In this document: one piece after another, positions 23,674-33,130 of the stretch
Layout of the letters: each line of letters opens with the position of its first letter
Numbering within the stretch: the first letter of the stretch is position 1
Translations under genes and position numbers: made by a program
Notes under the pieces: model-generated
What the model saw: only the letters and a program-made list of their open reading frames with translations
The model's database searches: none
What the model was told of the DNA's origin: nothing
From: Gudongella sp034004165
GTDB lineage: Bacteria > Bacillota > Clostridia > Tissierellales > Tissierellaceae
Length of the DNA: 64,000 nt
Direction of reading: 5' to 3'
Assembly (NCBI GenBank): GCA_034004165.1
Contig: JAVEXI010000001.1
Location: forward strand, 19,493-83,492

Positions 23674-25023
23674 ATGGAAATTAAAGTACCTAAATATGTA
23701 AATAGAATACTGAATGCTCTTGGCGAGGCAGGATATAAATCCTATCTTGTAGGAGGTTGTGTAAGAGACTCACTCCTTGGGAAAATACCGCATGATTACG
23801 ATATAGCTACCTCAGCAAAACCTAGAGAGGTTATGGACTTATTTGAACAATATCAAACAGTTGAAACTGGAAGGGAATTTGGCACAATAACTATTGTTCA
23901 GGATGAAGGAGCAATTGAAGTAACTACATTTAGAAAAGACATAAGTTATTCAGACGGACGAAGGCCTGATTCGGTCAGCTTTACAGATGATTTAGAAGAG
24001 GACCTTAAGAGAAGGGATTTCACGATTAATGCCATCGCTTACTCTAAAGAAAGTGGTATAATAGATTACTTCGGTGGAATAAAAGATATCGAAAACAGGC
24101 TTATAAGAGCTGTTGGCAACCCATTTGAAAGATTAAACGAGGACTATCTCAGAATTTTGAGAGCTGTAAGATTCGCTACTCAACTCGACTTTATTATAGA
24201 CAGCGAAACTTCAAACGCGTGTATGCAACTTGCCCATGGCTTGGAAAAAGTGAGTGTTGAAAGAATCAGGGATGAACTCTTTAAAATTCTTCTTTCTGAA
24301 AAACCATCCAGAGGGTTTCTAATCATGAGATCCTTAGGTCTTTTGAGAGAGATTATCCCAGAACTAATACCAGCAATCGGATTTGATCAGAGAAATCCAC
24401 ATCATGATAGGTCTGTTTTTCAGCATACCCTTACAGTTCTCGACAATACTCCTAATATACTTCATGTAAGGCTTGCTGCACTTTTGCATGATATAGGAAA
24501 GCCTTATACATTTACAGTTGATCAGTATGGCATTGGACATTTTTATGGTCACGACAAAATGAGCGTAAAAATTGGGAGAGAATTTTTATTAAGACTAAAA
24601 TGTCCTACAAAGCTCATCGAGAGGACACTTAATCTAGTTAGAGAACACATGGTTCATCACCCTGAGCTTAGAAAAAAGGGGTTAAAAAGGCAACTACAAA
24701 GAGTTGGAGAAGAAAATATCTACAATCTCATTGATTTGCAAATTGCCGACAGGCTAAGTAAAAGTGGAAGAAAAGATATTTCAAAATTACTCGACAAGAG
24801 ACGTGTTATAGAAGAAATTTTGAATGCTGAAGAGCCCTTTAGAAAGCAGCACTTGGCTATTGATGGGAATGATTTAAAAAATGCGGGGTACGTGGAAGGC
24901 AAAATAATTGGTAAGATTTTGGAATACTTACTAAATTGTGTTATAAAGGACCCTGAGCTTAATGAAAAAGAAAAGCTGATGGAAATAGTCCTAAGACTAT
25001 ATCCACCAGATGACATAAACTGA
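23674..25023 (+). CDS. cca: CCA-adding tRNA nucleotidyltransferase
   Basis: 449 residues. The head domain carries VGGCVRDSLLGKIPHDYDIATSAKP with the metal-binding DxD, then RRDFTINAIAY and DYLRILRAVRF (RNA/nucleotide-binding motifs). A C-terminal HD domain follows (LAALLHDIGKP...FYGHDKMS). It adds or repairs the 3' CCA of tRNAs; poly(A) polymerases of the same class are excluded only by likelihood. The tRNA-Leu at 27338 already encodes its CCA, so here repair would matter. Start ATG after GGAGGAG. Confidence 0.93.
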   Translation: MEIKVPKYVNRILNALGEAGYKSYLVGGCVRDSLLGKIPHDYDIATSAKPREVMDLFEQYQTVETGREFGTITIVQDEGAIEVTTFRKDISYSDGRRPDSVSFTDDLEEDLKRRDFTINAIAYSKESGIIDYFGGIKDIENRLIRAVGNPFERLNEDYLRILRAVRFATQLDFIIDSETSNACMQLAHGLEKVSVERIRDELFKILLSEKPSRGFLIMRSLGLLREIIPELIPAIGFDQRNPHHDRSVFQHTLTVLDNTPNILHVRLAALLHDIGKPYTFTVDQYGIGHFYGHDKMSVKIGREFLLRLKCPTKLIERTLNLVREHMVHHPELRKKGLKRQLQRVGEENIYNLIDLQIADRLSKSGRKDISKLLDKRRVIEEILNAEEPFRKQHLAIDGNDLKNAGYVEGKIIGKILEYLLNCVIKDPELNEKEKLMEIVLRLYPPDDIN

Positions 25024-25046
25024 AAAATGGTCCGGGAGGAATGTAT

Positions 25047-26396
25047 ATGGGTAGGATGTTTGGAACTGATGGTGTCAGAGGTATTGCAAATACAGAGTTA
25101 ACACCGGAACTGGCATTTGAAATTGGCAAAGCAGGAGCTGCTGTAATTTCAGGAGGAGCAACAGGCAAAGTAATAGTTGGGAAAGACACCAGAGCCTCTG
25201 GCGATATGCTGGAAGCTGCATTAACAGCAGGTATTTGCTCAATGGGATTGGATGTAGAATCTGCAGGTGTAATACCGACCCCAGCCATTGCTTATTTGGT
25301 AAGGAAGTATGGAGCAGCTGCAGGAGTTATGATTTCTGCATCACACAATCCTGGCGAATACAATGGCATTAAGTTCTTTAATAAGGATGGGATGAAGCTA
25401 CCTGATGAAGTGGAAGACCAAATTGAGGACATTATAGCTAATAAAAATGAAATCGGTGACAGACCAATTAAAGACAGGGTTGGAAGGGTATCATTAAGTA
25501 AAAGTGCAGGTAGAGATTACATGGATTTTTTAAGACATGTGATGGATTTAGACCTGAGTGGTTATAAAGTTGCCATGGATTGTGGAAATGGAGCTCTTTT
25601 TGAGATAGGACCATCAATTCTGAAGGAGATGGGAGCAGAAGTATTTGCAATTAACACAACTCCAGACGGGATGAACATTAATCATAAGTGCGGATCGACC
25701 AACCCAGAGCTTGTTCAGCAGCTAGTTATAGAATCTGGAGCTGATATAGGATTTGCTTTCGATGGAGATGCTGACAGGATAATTGCCGTAGATGAAAAAG
25801 GACAGATTATAGATGGAGACCATATTCTCGCAATATGTGGAACCTATTTGAAAAATCGTGGAGAATTAGAAAAGAATACTGTTGTAGGAACAGTTATGAC
25901 TAACATGGGTCTGGATGAATATCTGCACGGAGAAGATATAAGAATTATTAAGACTTCTGTAGGGGACAGATATATTTTAGAAGAGATGGTTCGCGGGGGA
26001 TATAATTTTGGTGGGGAGCAGTCAGGACACATAATATTCCTAAAACACAATACTACTGGAGATGGCCTTGCAACTGGATTGCATCTATTAGAAGTAATGT
26101 CGGAAACTGGGAAGAAAGCTTCTGAACTGAATTCATTGATGTCAAAATACCCACAGGTATTATTCAATGCAAAAGTTGATAATTCAATGAAACACAGGTA
26201 CATGGAGGTCACAGAGATAAAAGACCGTATAAAAACAATCGAAGATACTTTTAATGGCGAAGGTAGAGTCCTAATCCGTCCCTCGGGGACAGAGCCTTTG
26301 GTAAGAGTGATGATTGAAGGAAAGGATTTGGATAGTATTACTGTTGCTGCCAGGGAACTAACTGTGTTTATAGAAGAAAAGATTGGACCAAAATAA
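25047..26396 (+). CDS. glmM: Phosphoglucosamine mutase GlmM
   Basis: Converts glucosamine-6-phosphate to glucosamine-1-phosphate for peptidoglycan. 449 residues. N-terminal MGRMFGTDGVRGIANTELTPE, phosphoserine S99 in ISASHNPGEYNG, Mg site FDGDADRII, sugar-binding GGEQSGHI and phosphate-binding RPSGTEPLVRVM. I prefer ATG 25047 because GGGAGGA ends 6 bases before it; ATG 25041 abuts the ribosome site. GlmM also binds CdaA in other Firmicutes, but here the gene is not beside cdaA. Confidence 0.96.
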   Translation: MGRMFGTDGVRGIANTELTPELAFEIGKAGAAVISGGATGKVIVGKDTRASGDMLEAALTAGICSMGLDVESAGVIPTPAIAYLVRKYGAAAGVMISASHNPGEYNGIKFFNKDGMKLPDEVEDQIEDIIANKNEIGDRPIKDRVGRVSLSKSAGRDYMDFLRHVMDLDLSGYKVAMDCGNGALFEIGPSILKEMGAEVFAINTTPDGMNINHKCGSTNPELVQQLVIESGADIGFAFDGDADRIIAVDEKGQIIDGDHILAICGTYLKNRGELEKNTVVGTVMTNMGLDEYLHGEDIRIIKTSVGDRYILEEMVRGGYNFGGEQSGHIIFLKHNTTGDGLATGLHLLEVMSETGKKASELNSLMSKYPQVLFNAKVDNSMKHRYMEVTEIKDRIKTIEDTFNGEGRVLIRPSGTEPLVRVMIEGKDLDSITVAARELTVFIEEKIGPK

Positions 26397-26413
26397 AACT
26401 GAGGAGTGGTGAA

Positions 26414-27247
26414 ATGAATTACAAAATTGTTGCTGACAGTAGCTGTGATTTAAATGAGGAACTGCAGGAAAATTTACAAGTCAGCCTTGTGCCGTTCAAA
26501 ATCGACATCGACAACTATTCATTCATAGATGATGCAGATATCGACATGCAAAGACTTGTTAGCGTAATGAACGCCAGTCCTAACCCGATAAAATCTTCAT
26601 GCCCTTCACCTGGTGATTTTAGAGAAACTTTCTTAGAAGCAGATAACATTTTTGTAGTGACAATATCAAAAGAGCTATCAGGAACTTATAATAGTGCAGT
26701 ACTTGCTAAAGATATGGTGCAGGAAGAAACTGAAGGAAAGTTCATTCACGTTTTCAACTCTAGATCTGCAAGTGTTGGAGAGACTCTAGTTGCAATGAAA
26801 ATTAAAGAATGTCTCCATCAGAAGCTTTCCAATGAAGCTCTTGTTGAAAAAGTTGAGGACTTTATTGATAATATGAAGACATTTTTTATATCTGAAGATC
26901 TCAGTAATCTGATAAAAAATGGCAGGATATCGAAGACTCAGGGTCTCATAGCAAATGTATTAAATATTAAACCCATTATGAGAGCAACTTCTGATGGAAA
27001 TATCGAAGCCCTTGAAAAAATACGCGGAAGCAGAAAAGCTTTTAAGAGGCTTGCAGAGGTAATTGAAGAAAGTGGTGTAAAGTTTGAAGAAAGAATTTTG
27101 GCGATATCTCATGCCAATGCACTTCAAAAGGCCTTAGACCTTAAGAATGACTTAGCTAAATTAAATTTTAAAGACATTGTCATTGTCGAAACTAAAGCTT
27201 TATCTACAGCTTATGTTAATGACGGTGGAGTAATTATTGCATTTTAA
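26414..27247 (+). CDS. DegV family fatty acid-binding protein (first copy)
   Basis: 277 residues. The start YKIVADSSCDLNEEL and the central TISKELSGTYNSA, KNGRISKTQGLIANVLNIKPIM are typical of DegV proteins. These bind a fatty acid between two domains; in some Firmicutes (FakB) they present it to the kinase FakA. No fakA-like gene is in the window. A second DegV is at 40177-41046. Confidence 0.9.
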   Translation: MNYKIVADSSCDLNEELQENLQVSLVPFKIDIDNYSFIDDADIDMQRLVSVMNASPNPIKSSCPSPGDFRETFLEADNIFVVTISKELSGTYNSAVLAKDMVQEETEGKFIHVFNSRSASVGETLVAMKIKECLHQKLSNEALVEKVEDFIDNMKTFFISEDLSNLIKNGRISKTQGLIANVLNIKPIMRATSDGNIEALEKIRGSRKAFKRLAEVIEESGVKFEERILAISHANALQKALDLKNDLAKLNFKDIVIVETKALSTAYVNDGGVIIAF

Positions 27248-27276
27248 AGAATTCTAAAAAAATTTCAAGAAACAGT

Positions 27277-27304
27277 TTGACAAATTGCCTCCCGATGCTA
27301 TAAT
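27277..27304 (+). promoter_or_regulatory. Promoter of tRNA-Leu
   Basis: Perfect TTGACA (27277-27282) and perfect TATAAT (27299-27304) with a 16-base spacer; transcription would start about 27 bases before the mature tRNA. Confidence 0.9.
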
Positions 27305-27337
27305 GGTTAAGGTAGACGTAATTTGTCTAAACATTAC

Positions 27338-27421
27338 GCGGGAATGGCGGAATTGGCAGACGCGCTAGACTTAGGATCTAGTGTCATTGACGTGGGGGTT
27401 CAAGTCCTCTTTCCCGCACCA
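27338..27421 (+). tRNA. tRNA-Leu (anticodon UAG)
   Basis: 84-base class II tRNA. Acceptor arms GCGGGAA (27338-27344) and TTCCCGC (27411-27417), discriminator A, encoded CCA at 27419-27421. Anticodon stem CTAGA/TCTAG encloses CTTAGGA, so the anticodon is TAG. A long variable arm (TGTCATTGACG region) and the T loop GGTTCAAGTCC support tRNA-Leu. Stand-alone gene with its own promoter and terminator. Confidence 0.97.
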
Positions 27422-27424
27422 GCA

Positions 27425-27453
27425 AAAACCAGTGGTTCTGCCATTGGTTTTTT
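27425..27453 (+). terminator. Terminator of tRNA-Leu
   Basis: Arms 27425-27435 (AAAACCAGTGG) and 27441-27451 pair with one G-T wobble around a 5-base loop and end in TTTTTT. Confidence 0.85.
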
Positions 27454-27479
27454 CACATGTAGGAATTTGGAAATCATTA

Positions 27480-27488
27480 TGTTATAAT
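27480..27488 (+). promoter_or_regulatory. Extended -10 promoter of tig
   Basis: TGTTATAAT (TG-N-TATAAT), 60 bases before the trigger factor start; the -35 region is poor, as is usual for extended -10 promoters. Confidence 0.55.
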
Positions 27489-27547
27489 TTAATGATGAAG
27501 ACACTGCAATCTGAGCATATTTAAATAATATAATAGGGGGTTCATTG

Positions 27548-28840
27548 ATGAAGGCAGTTTTAGAAAAAAGGGAAAAAAACACGGTACACTTCAGTATTGA
27601 GTTTCCAGCTGGAGATTTTGAAGCAGCTCTACAACAAGCTTATTTAAAAAACAGAGGGAAGTTTAATATCCAAGGATTTAGAAAAGGAAAAGTGCCCAGA
27701 AGAATAATCGAAATGAACTACGGCAAAGAAATATTCTATGAAGATGCCATAAACATAATGCTTCCGGATGCTTATTCAGATGCTATAGATCAACTGAGTT
27801 TAGAAGTAGTTGACAGTCCAAATGTAAATGTAGATGAAATCGTTCCTGGCGAACCTATAAACGTGAAATTTTCTGTAGATGTAAAGCCTGAAATAGAGCT
27901 TGGGGATTTTAGCGTTATAGAGATGGAAAAGGTTGATTATTCTGCTACTGATGAGATGGTAGATGCTGAGATTTCAAGAGTTCAGGATCAAAATGCCAGA
28001 ATTATCGATGCAGGAGAGAGAGAAATCGAAAACGGAGATATCACTACTATTGATTTCGAAGGTTTTGTAGATGACGTTGCATTTGAAGGTGGGCAAGCTG
28101 AAAACCACGTGCTTGAAATAGGATCAGGCCAATTTATTCCTGGTTTTGAAGAAGCTCTGATTGGCAAGAAGAAAGGCGAAGATACTGAAGTAAATGTTAC
28201 CTTTCCCGAAGAATACCATGAAGAATCACTAAAAGGCAAGCCTGCAGTATTCAAAGTCAGCATAAAAGAAGTTAAAACAAAAGAATTGCCAGAGATTGAT
28301 GATGAATTTGCTAAAGATGTAAGTGAGTTTGACACTCTTGATGAATACAAAGAGAGTATTAAAAAAGAACTCGAAGAGAGCCTCAAAGAGCAGGAAAAAA
28401 TTGATATAGAAAATCAGATAGTCGAAAAAGTCGTAGAGATGAGTACTTTAGAAGTTCCACCAGCAATGATTGATTCTCAAGTTGATAACGAAATCAAAGA
28501 CTTTGAGTACAGAGTGAGTATGCAAGGTTTTGAATTAGACAAATACTTGGAACTAACTGGAATGAACTTGGAGAGTCTTCGCGACAACTTTAGACCTGTA
28601 GCAGAAAAAAGAGTCAAGGCTGACTTGGTACTTGAAGCAATAGCTAAAGCAGAAAATATTGAAGTAACCGATGAAGATATAGATAACGAGCTGAGAAAGC
28701 TCGCTGAGCAGTATAAACAAGATGACGTTGAGAAATTTGTAAATGACATGAAGCGTGGAGATTTAGATTTCCTCAAAGCGGGTATATCAAACAGTAAAGT
28801 TCTTGATATGCTAAGAGAGAGAGTTAAATTTGTTGAGTAG
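27548..28840 (+). CDS. tig: Trigger factor
   Basis: Ribosome-bound chaperone and prolyl isomerase. 430 residues from ATG 27548, which follows TAGGGGGTTC (a TTG one codon earlier is less likely). N-terminal ribosome-binding domain with FRKGKVPRRIIE near residue 42, the FKBP-type domain GDITTIDFEGFVDDVAFEGGQAENHVLEIG at about 158-187, then the helical C-terminal chaperone arms. First gene of the protein quality-control cluster tig-clpP-clpX-lon-ysxC. Confidence 0.97.
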   Translation: MKAVLEKREKNTVHFSIEFPAGDFEAALQQAYLKNRGKFNIQGFRKGKVPRRIIEMNYGKEIFYEDAINIMLPDAYSDAIDQLSLEVVDSPNVNVDEIVPGEPINVKFSVDVKPEIELGDFSVIEMEKVDYSATDEMVDAEISRVQDQNARIIDAGEREIENGDITTIDFEGFVDDVAFEGGQAENHVLEIGSGQFIPGFEEALIGKKKGEDTEVNVTFPEEYHEESLKGKPAVFKVSIKEVKTKELPEIDDEFAKDVSEFDTLDEYKESIKKELEESLKEQEKIDIENQIVEKVVEMSTLEVPPAMIDSQVDNEIKDFEYRVSMQGFELDKYLELTGMNLESLRDNFRPVAEKRVKADLVLEAIAKAENIEVTDEDIDNELRKLAEQYKQDDVEKFVNDMKRGDLDFLKAGISNSKVLDMLRERVKFVE

Positions 28841-28851
28841 GAGGTAATCTT

Positions 28852-29436
28852 ATGGCATTAGTACCAATAGTTGTAGAACAGACAAACAGAGGAGAGAGGT
28901 CATATGATATTTATTCAAGGCTTCTAAAAGATAGGATAATCATCCTCGGTTCTGAGATCAACGATGTGGTTGCAGACCTGGTAGTCGCGCAGCTGTTGTT
29001 CCTGGAAGCAGAAGATCCTGAAAAGGACATTCAAATATATATTAATAGTCCAGGGGGCTCAGTGAGTGCAGGCTTCGCAATATACGATACAATTCAGTAT
29101 ATAAAACCTGACGTTGCAACAATCTGCGTGGGCAGAGCTGCTTCGATGGGAGCATTTCTTCTGTCAGCAGGTACGAAAGGAAAGAGATTTGCTCTTCCTA
29201 ACTCTGATATTATGATTCACCAGCCACTGGGAGGAGCTCAGGGGCAGGCTGAAGACATCAGAATACAGGCGGAGAAGATTATTGAGATAAGAGAGAGAAT
29301 CAATAGGATATTGTCTGAGAGAACCGGGCAGCCTCTTGAAAGGATTGCTAAGGATACAGACAGGGATTATTATATGAGTGCAGCTGAGGCTGTTGAATAT
29401 GGGATAATCGATGCCATAATGGAGAGAAAGAAATAA
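28852..29436 (+). CDS. clpP: ATP-dependent Clp protease proteolytic subunit
   Basis: 194-residue serine protease forming the tetradecameric chamber. The catalytic triad is complete: S98 in GRAASMGAF, H123 in MIHQPLGG and the Asp (about residue 172) in AKDTDRDYYM. ATG with TAGGAGG upstream; clpX follows 11 bases after the stop. Confidence 0.97.
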   Translation: MALVPIVVEQTNRGERSYDIYSRLLKDRIIILGSEINDVVADLVVAQLLFLEAEDPEKDIQIYINSPGGSVSAGFAIYDTIQYIKPDVATICVGRAASMGAFLLSAGTKGKRFALPNSDIMIHQPLGGAQGQAEDIRIQAEKIIEIRERINRILSERTGQPLERIAKDTDRDYYMSAAEAVEYGIIDAIMERKK

Positions 29437-29447
29437 GAGGTGAGTCC

Positions 29448-30725
29448 ATGGCAAAAAATGATGACAAGCAACTAAGGTGTTCATTTTGTGGGAAGCCACA
29501 AGATCAGGTAAAAAGACTCATTGCTGGTCCCAACGTATATATTTGCAACGAATGTATAGAACTCTGCCAGGAGATAATCGAAGAAGAATTTGTTGACTAC
29601 CTGTCAGATTTCCAGCTTGATGAAGTGCCAAAGCCAAGCGAGATTAGAGAAACTCTTGATGAATATGTAATCCAGCAAGAGAGAGCTAAAAAAGGTCTGG
29701 CTGTGGCTGTATATAACCACTATAAAAGAATACACAAGAAACCATCAAAAAATGAAGATATAGAGCTTCAGAAGAGCAATATACTAATGATAGGGCCCAC
29801 AGGTTCTGGAAAGACACTGCTTGCCCAGACTCTTGCAAAAATTTTGAACGTACCGTTTGCAATAGCTGATGCAACTTCTCTTACAGAAGCTGGATATGTA
29901 GGCGAAGACGTGGAAAATATTATACTAAAGCTAATTCAGGCTGCTGACTACGATATAGAAAAGGCTGAAAAAGGCATAGTATATATCGATGAGATCGACA
30001 AGATCGCACGTAAAACTGAGAATCCGTCCATAACTCGTGACGTAAGTGGCGAAGGAGTTCAACAGGCACTTCTAAAAATTTTGGAGGGAACTGTTGCAAA
30101 TGTGCCGCCACAGGGAGGCAGGAAGCATCCACATCAGGAGTTTATTCAGGTGGATACAACAAATATTTTATTCATTGTAGGCGGAGCTTTTGACGGGCTT
30201 GACAAGATAATTCAAATGAGAGTTGGCAAAAAAGCGATGGGCTTTGGAGCAGATGTTAAATCTCAAAGAACTAATATGGGTGAGCTGTTGAACCAGATAC
30301 AGCCAGAAGATCTTATAAAATTTGGGCTTATTCCAGAGTTTGTAGGCAGGCTTCCAGTTGTTGCAACACTGGAGGAACTGGATGAAGAGGCTCTAGTGAG
30401 AATTCTAACTGAACCAAAGAATGCTCTTGTCAAACAATATAAGGAACTCTTCTCAATGGATGGAGTAGATCTGGAATTTGAAGATTCAGCCCTTAAAATA
30501 ATTGCTAAAAAAGCTATTGAAAGAAAAACTGGTGCAAGGGGATTAAGAGGCATCATTGAAGAGAAGATGTTAGACATAATGTACGAGATACCTAATAGAG
30601 ACGATGTTGAAAAGTGCGTAATAACTAAAGACACAATAGAGAAAAACGGAGAGCCTACTTTGGTCTTATCAGGTGATAAAAAAAATAAGGCCAAAAATAA
30701 AGGCAGTAAGGAATCCGCATCCTAA
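29448..30725 (+). CDS. clpX: ClpX, ATPase subunit of the Clp protease
   Basis: 425-residue AAA+ unfoldase that feeds ClpP. N-terminal zinc domain CSFCGKPQDQV...CNECIELC, Walker A GPTGSGKTLLAQ, Walker B IVYIDEIDKI, pore loop GYVGEDVE and the ClpP-binding loop near LIPEFVGRLPV (IGF-type region not precisely placed). The C-terminal tail is lysine-rich. Start ATG after AGAGGTG. Confidence 0.97.
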   Translation: MAKNDDKQLRCSFCGKPQDQVKRLIAGPNVYICNECIELCQEIIEEEFVDYLSDFQLDEVPKPSEIRETLDEYVIQQERAKKGLAVAVYNHYKRIHKKPSKNEDIELQKSNILMIGPTGSGKTLLAQTLAKILNVPFAIADATSLTEAGYVGEDVENIILKLIQAADYDIEKAEKGIVYIDEIDKIARKTENPSITRDVSGEGVQQALLKILEGTVANVPPQGGRKHPHQEFIQVDTTNILFIVGGAFDGLDKIIQMRVGKKAMGFGADVKSQRTNMGELLNQIQPEDLIKFGLIPEFVGRLPVVATLEELDEEALVRILTEPKNALVKQYKELFSMDGVDLEFEDSALKIIAKKAIERKTGARGLRGIIEEKMLDIMYEIPNRDDVEKCVITKDTIEKNGEPTLVLSGDKKNKAKNKGSKESAS

Positions 30726-30726
30726 G

Positions 30727-30744
30727 GGCTCACAACTGTGAGCC
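30727..30744 (+). terminator. Intergenic hairpin between clpX and lon
   Basis: GGCTCAC (30727-30733) pairs with GTGAGCC (30738-30744) around a 4-base loop, followed only by TTTGCTTTG. It may be a leaky terminator that lowers lon expression relative to clpX, or an RNA processing site. Confidence 0.5.
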
Positions 30745-30772
30745 TTTGCTTTGCAGAAGAGGAGTGATATTT

Positions 30773-33130
30773 GTGAAACATCCCTATGTAATTAAAAAAA
30801 CTACTCTGCCTTTGATACCTTTAAGAGGGATATCAATTTTTCCTCATATGGTCATTCATTTTGATGTAGGCCGTGAAAAATCAGTTCAGGCTCTAGAGAA
30901 ATCAATGATGGATGATTCCCTTATCCTCTTGTGTACTCAGATTAATCCGAAACTCGAAGAACCAGAAGTAAACGACTTTTATCACGTGGGTACGATTGCA
31001 AAGGTAAAGCAAATGCTTAAACTTCCAGGTGGCAGCATAAGAGTGCTGGTCGAGGGTCTGAACAGGGGAAAAGTTAAGAAAATCAAAATGAAAGAACCAT
31101 TTTTCCTAGCTGAGGCAGAAGAATATATATATAATCCAGATGAATTGGAGTTAAACCAGGATGTTGAGGCTGCAATGCGCCTTGTAATTGAAGATTTAGA
31201 AGAGTATACAGCCCTAAACACTAAAGTTTCATCAGAGGTTCTATACACGATTTCAGATATTGAAGATCCTGGCAGACTTGCTGACGTCATAGCATCTTAT
31301 GTGTTTCTTAAGCAGGAGGACGATCAGCGAATTCTGGAAGCTTTTGATTTCTATGAAAGACTGGAAATTCTACACCAGATATTGCAGGAAGAAATAGAAC
31401 TTCTGAGGATAGAGGATAAGATAAATCAGAGAGTTAGAAAACAAATTAGTAAAATTCAAAAAGAGTATTATCTTAAAGAACAAATGAAAGCGATCCAGAA
31501 AGAACTGGGTGAAGATGATGAGCTTTCTAATGAAATAGAAGAGTATGAGTACAAAATCAACAAATTGAAGATGCCAAAGGAAGTAAAAGAAAAGGCTTTG
31601 AAGGAAGTTGACAGACTGTCTAGAACGCCTTCGCATTCTGCTGAAGTTGGCGTTATCAGAACCTATCTTGATTGGATAGTTGAATTGCCATGGAGCAAAG
31701 AGACTAAAGAGAAAATCGACATTAAAAAGGCTAGAGAAATACTTGATAATGACCATTATGGCCTAAAAGACGTAAAAGAAAGAATTTTAGAGTTTATTGC
31801 TATAAGAAAACTCTCAACTTCAATCAAAGGTCCAATACTATGCCTGGTTGGGCCACCAGGAGTAGGTAAAACATCGATTGCTAAATCAATAGCATCATCT
31901 CTGGGTAGAAATTTTGTCAGGATGTCCCTTGGAGGGGTAAGAGATGAAGCTGAGATTAGAGGACATAGGAGAACCTATGTTGGTGCAATGCCTGGACGAA
32001 TAATTAGCTCAATTAAAAAAGCTGGAACAAAGAACCCTGTATTCCTGTTTGATGAGATAGACAAGCTAGCCAGCGATTTTAGGGGAGATCCAGCCAGTGC
32101 ACTGCTTGAGGTTCTTGATCCTGAGCAAAATTCAACTTTTACTGACCATTTTCTGGATGCTCCTTTTGACCTTTCTAAGGTATTGTTTGTAACGACAGCG
32201 AATACAACATCAAGCATTCCTCCTGCTCTTTTGGACAGGATGGAGGTAATCAGAATCAGTGGTTACACTGAGGAAGAAAAAGTCGAAATAGCTAAGAGAT
32301 ACCTGCTTCCTAAACAGAAAAAGGAACATGGATTGGATGACGGGCAGCTTTCGGTTTCTGAATCAGCTATCAGAGATATAATTAACTATTACACTAGAGA
32401 AGCTGGCGTGAGAAATTTAGAGAGAAATATTGCTAATGTCTGTAGAAAAGCAGCAAAAAGTATAGTGGAAAAGGGCAGAAAAGGTGTAAAAGTTAATTCT
32501 GCCAATCTCATAGGATTATTGGGTCCTGGAAGGTATAGATATGACAAAGTTGAGGAGCTAAATCAAATAGGAGTAGCTAATGGTTTGGCTTGGACTGCAG
32601 TAGGAGGAGAGACTCTTTCCGTTGAAGTAACAACGATGCAGGGCACTGGGAAAGTTCAATTGACTGGTCAGCTTGGAGATGTGATGAAAGAATCAGCTAT
32701 GGCAGGAATTAGTTATATCAGAGCGAATTCCGAAGAATTAAAAGTGCCTGTTGAATTCTACAAAGACATGGATATACACATTCACGTTCCAGAAGGTGCC
32801 ATACCAAAAGATGGGCCTTCAGCTGGAATAACAATAGCAACAGCTGTGATATCAGCTCTTTTGAATACTCCTGTTCAAAGAGATGTAGCTATGACAGGAG
32901 AAATTACCTTAAGAGGCAGGGTACTTCCCGTTGGCGGGATAAAGGAAAAGCTCCTTGCTGCTCATAGAATGGGAATTAAAAAAGTGCTTCTTCCATCGGA
33001 AAACGAGACAGACCTTGAGGAAATCCCAGAAAAAATTAAGAAAAAGATGGAGTTTGTCCTGGTGAAGAATCTGGATGAGGTGCTTAAAAATGCACTGGAA
33101 CCAGGTGGTGTCGAAGATGAAGATAATTAG
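30773..33130 (+). CDS. lon: ATP-dependent protease Lon
   Basis: 785 residues from GTG 30773, chosen because AGAGGAG lies 8 bases before it. N-terminal substrate-binding domain (TLPLIPLRGISIFPHMVIHFDVGR), a coiled-coil part, AAA+ domain with GPPGVGKTSIAKS and FLFDEIDKL. The C-terminal serine-lysine protease has S683 in PKDGPSAG and K726 in GGIKEKLLAAHR. It degrades misfolded and regulatory proteins in the cytosol. It overlaps ysxC by 14 bases. Confidence 0.97.
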   Translation: MKHPYVIKKTTLPLIPLRGISIFPHMVIHFDVGREKSVQALEKSMMDDSLILLCTQINPKLEEPEVNDFYHVGTIAKVKQMLKLPGGSIRVLVEGLNRGKVKKIKMKEPFFLAEAEEYIYNPDELELNQDVEAAMRLVIEDLEEYTALNTKVSSEVLYTISDIEDPGRLADVIASYVFLKQEDDQRILEAFDFYERLEILHQILQEEIELLRIEDKINQRVRKQISKIQKEYYLKEQMKAIQKELGEDDELSNEIEEYEYKINKLKMPKEVKEKALKEVDRLSRTPSHSAEVGVIRTYLDWIVELPWSKETKEKIDIKKAREILDNDHYGLKDVKERILEFIAIRKLSTSIKGPILCLVGPPGVGKTSIAKSIASSLGRNFVRMSLGGVRDEAEIRGHRRTYVGAMPGRIISSIKKAGTKNPVFLFDEIDKLASDFRGDPASALLEVLDPEQNSTFTDHFLDAPFDLSKVLFVTTANTTSSIPPALLDRMEVIRISGYTEEEKVEIAKRYLLPKQKKEHGLDDGQLSVSESAIRDIINYYTREAGVRNLERNIANVCRKAAKSIVEKGRKGVKVNSANLIGLLGPGRYRYDKVEELNQIGVANGLAWTAVGGETLSVEVTTMQGTGKVQLTGQLGDVMKESAMAGISYIRANSEELKVPVEFYKDMDIHIHVPEGAIPKDGPSAGITIATAVISALLNTPVQRDVAMTGEITLRGRVLPVGGIKEKLLAAHRMGIKKVLLPSENETDLEEIPEKIKKKMEFVLVKNLDEVLKNALEPGGVEDEDN

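Noticed and set aside
31370..31756. 128-codon minus-strand frame within lon
   Set aside because: Phe/Leu-rich translation is the expected antisense of the Lys/Glu-rich coiled-coil of Lon.
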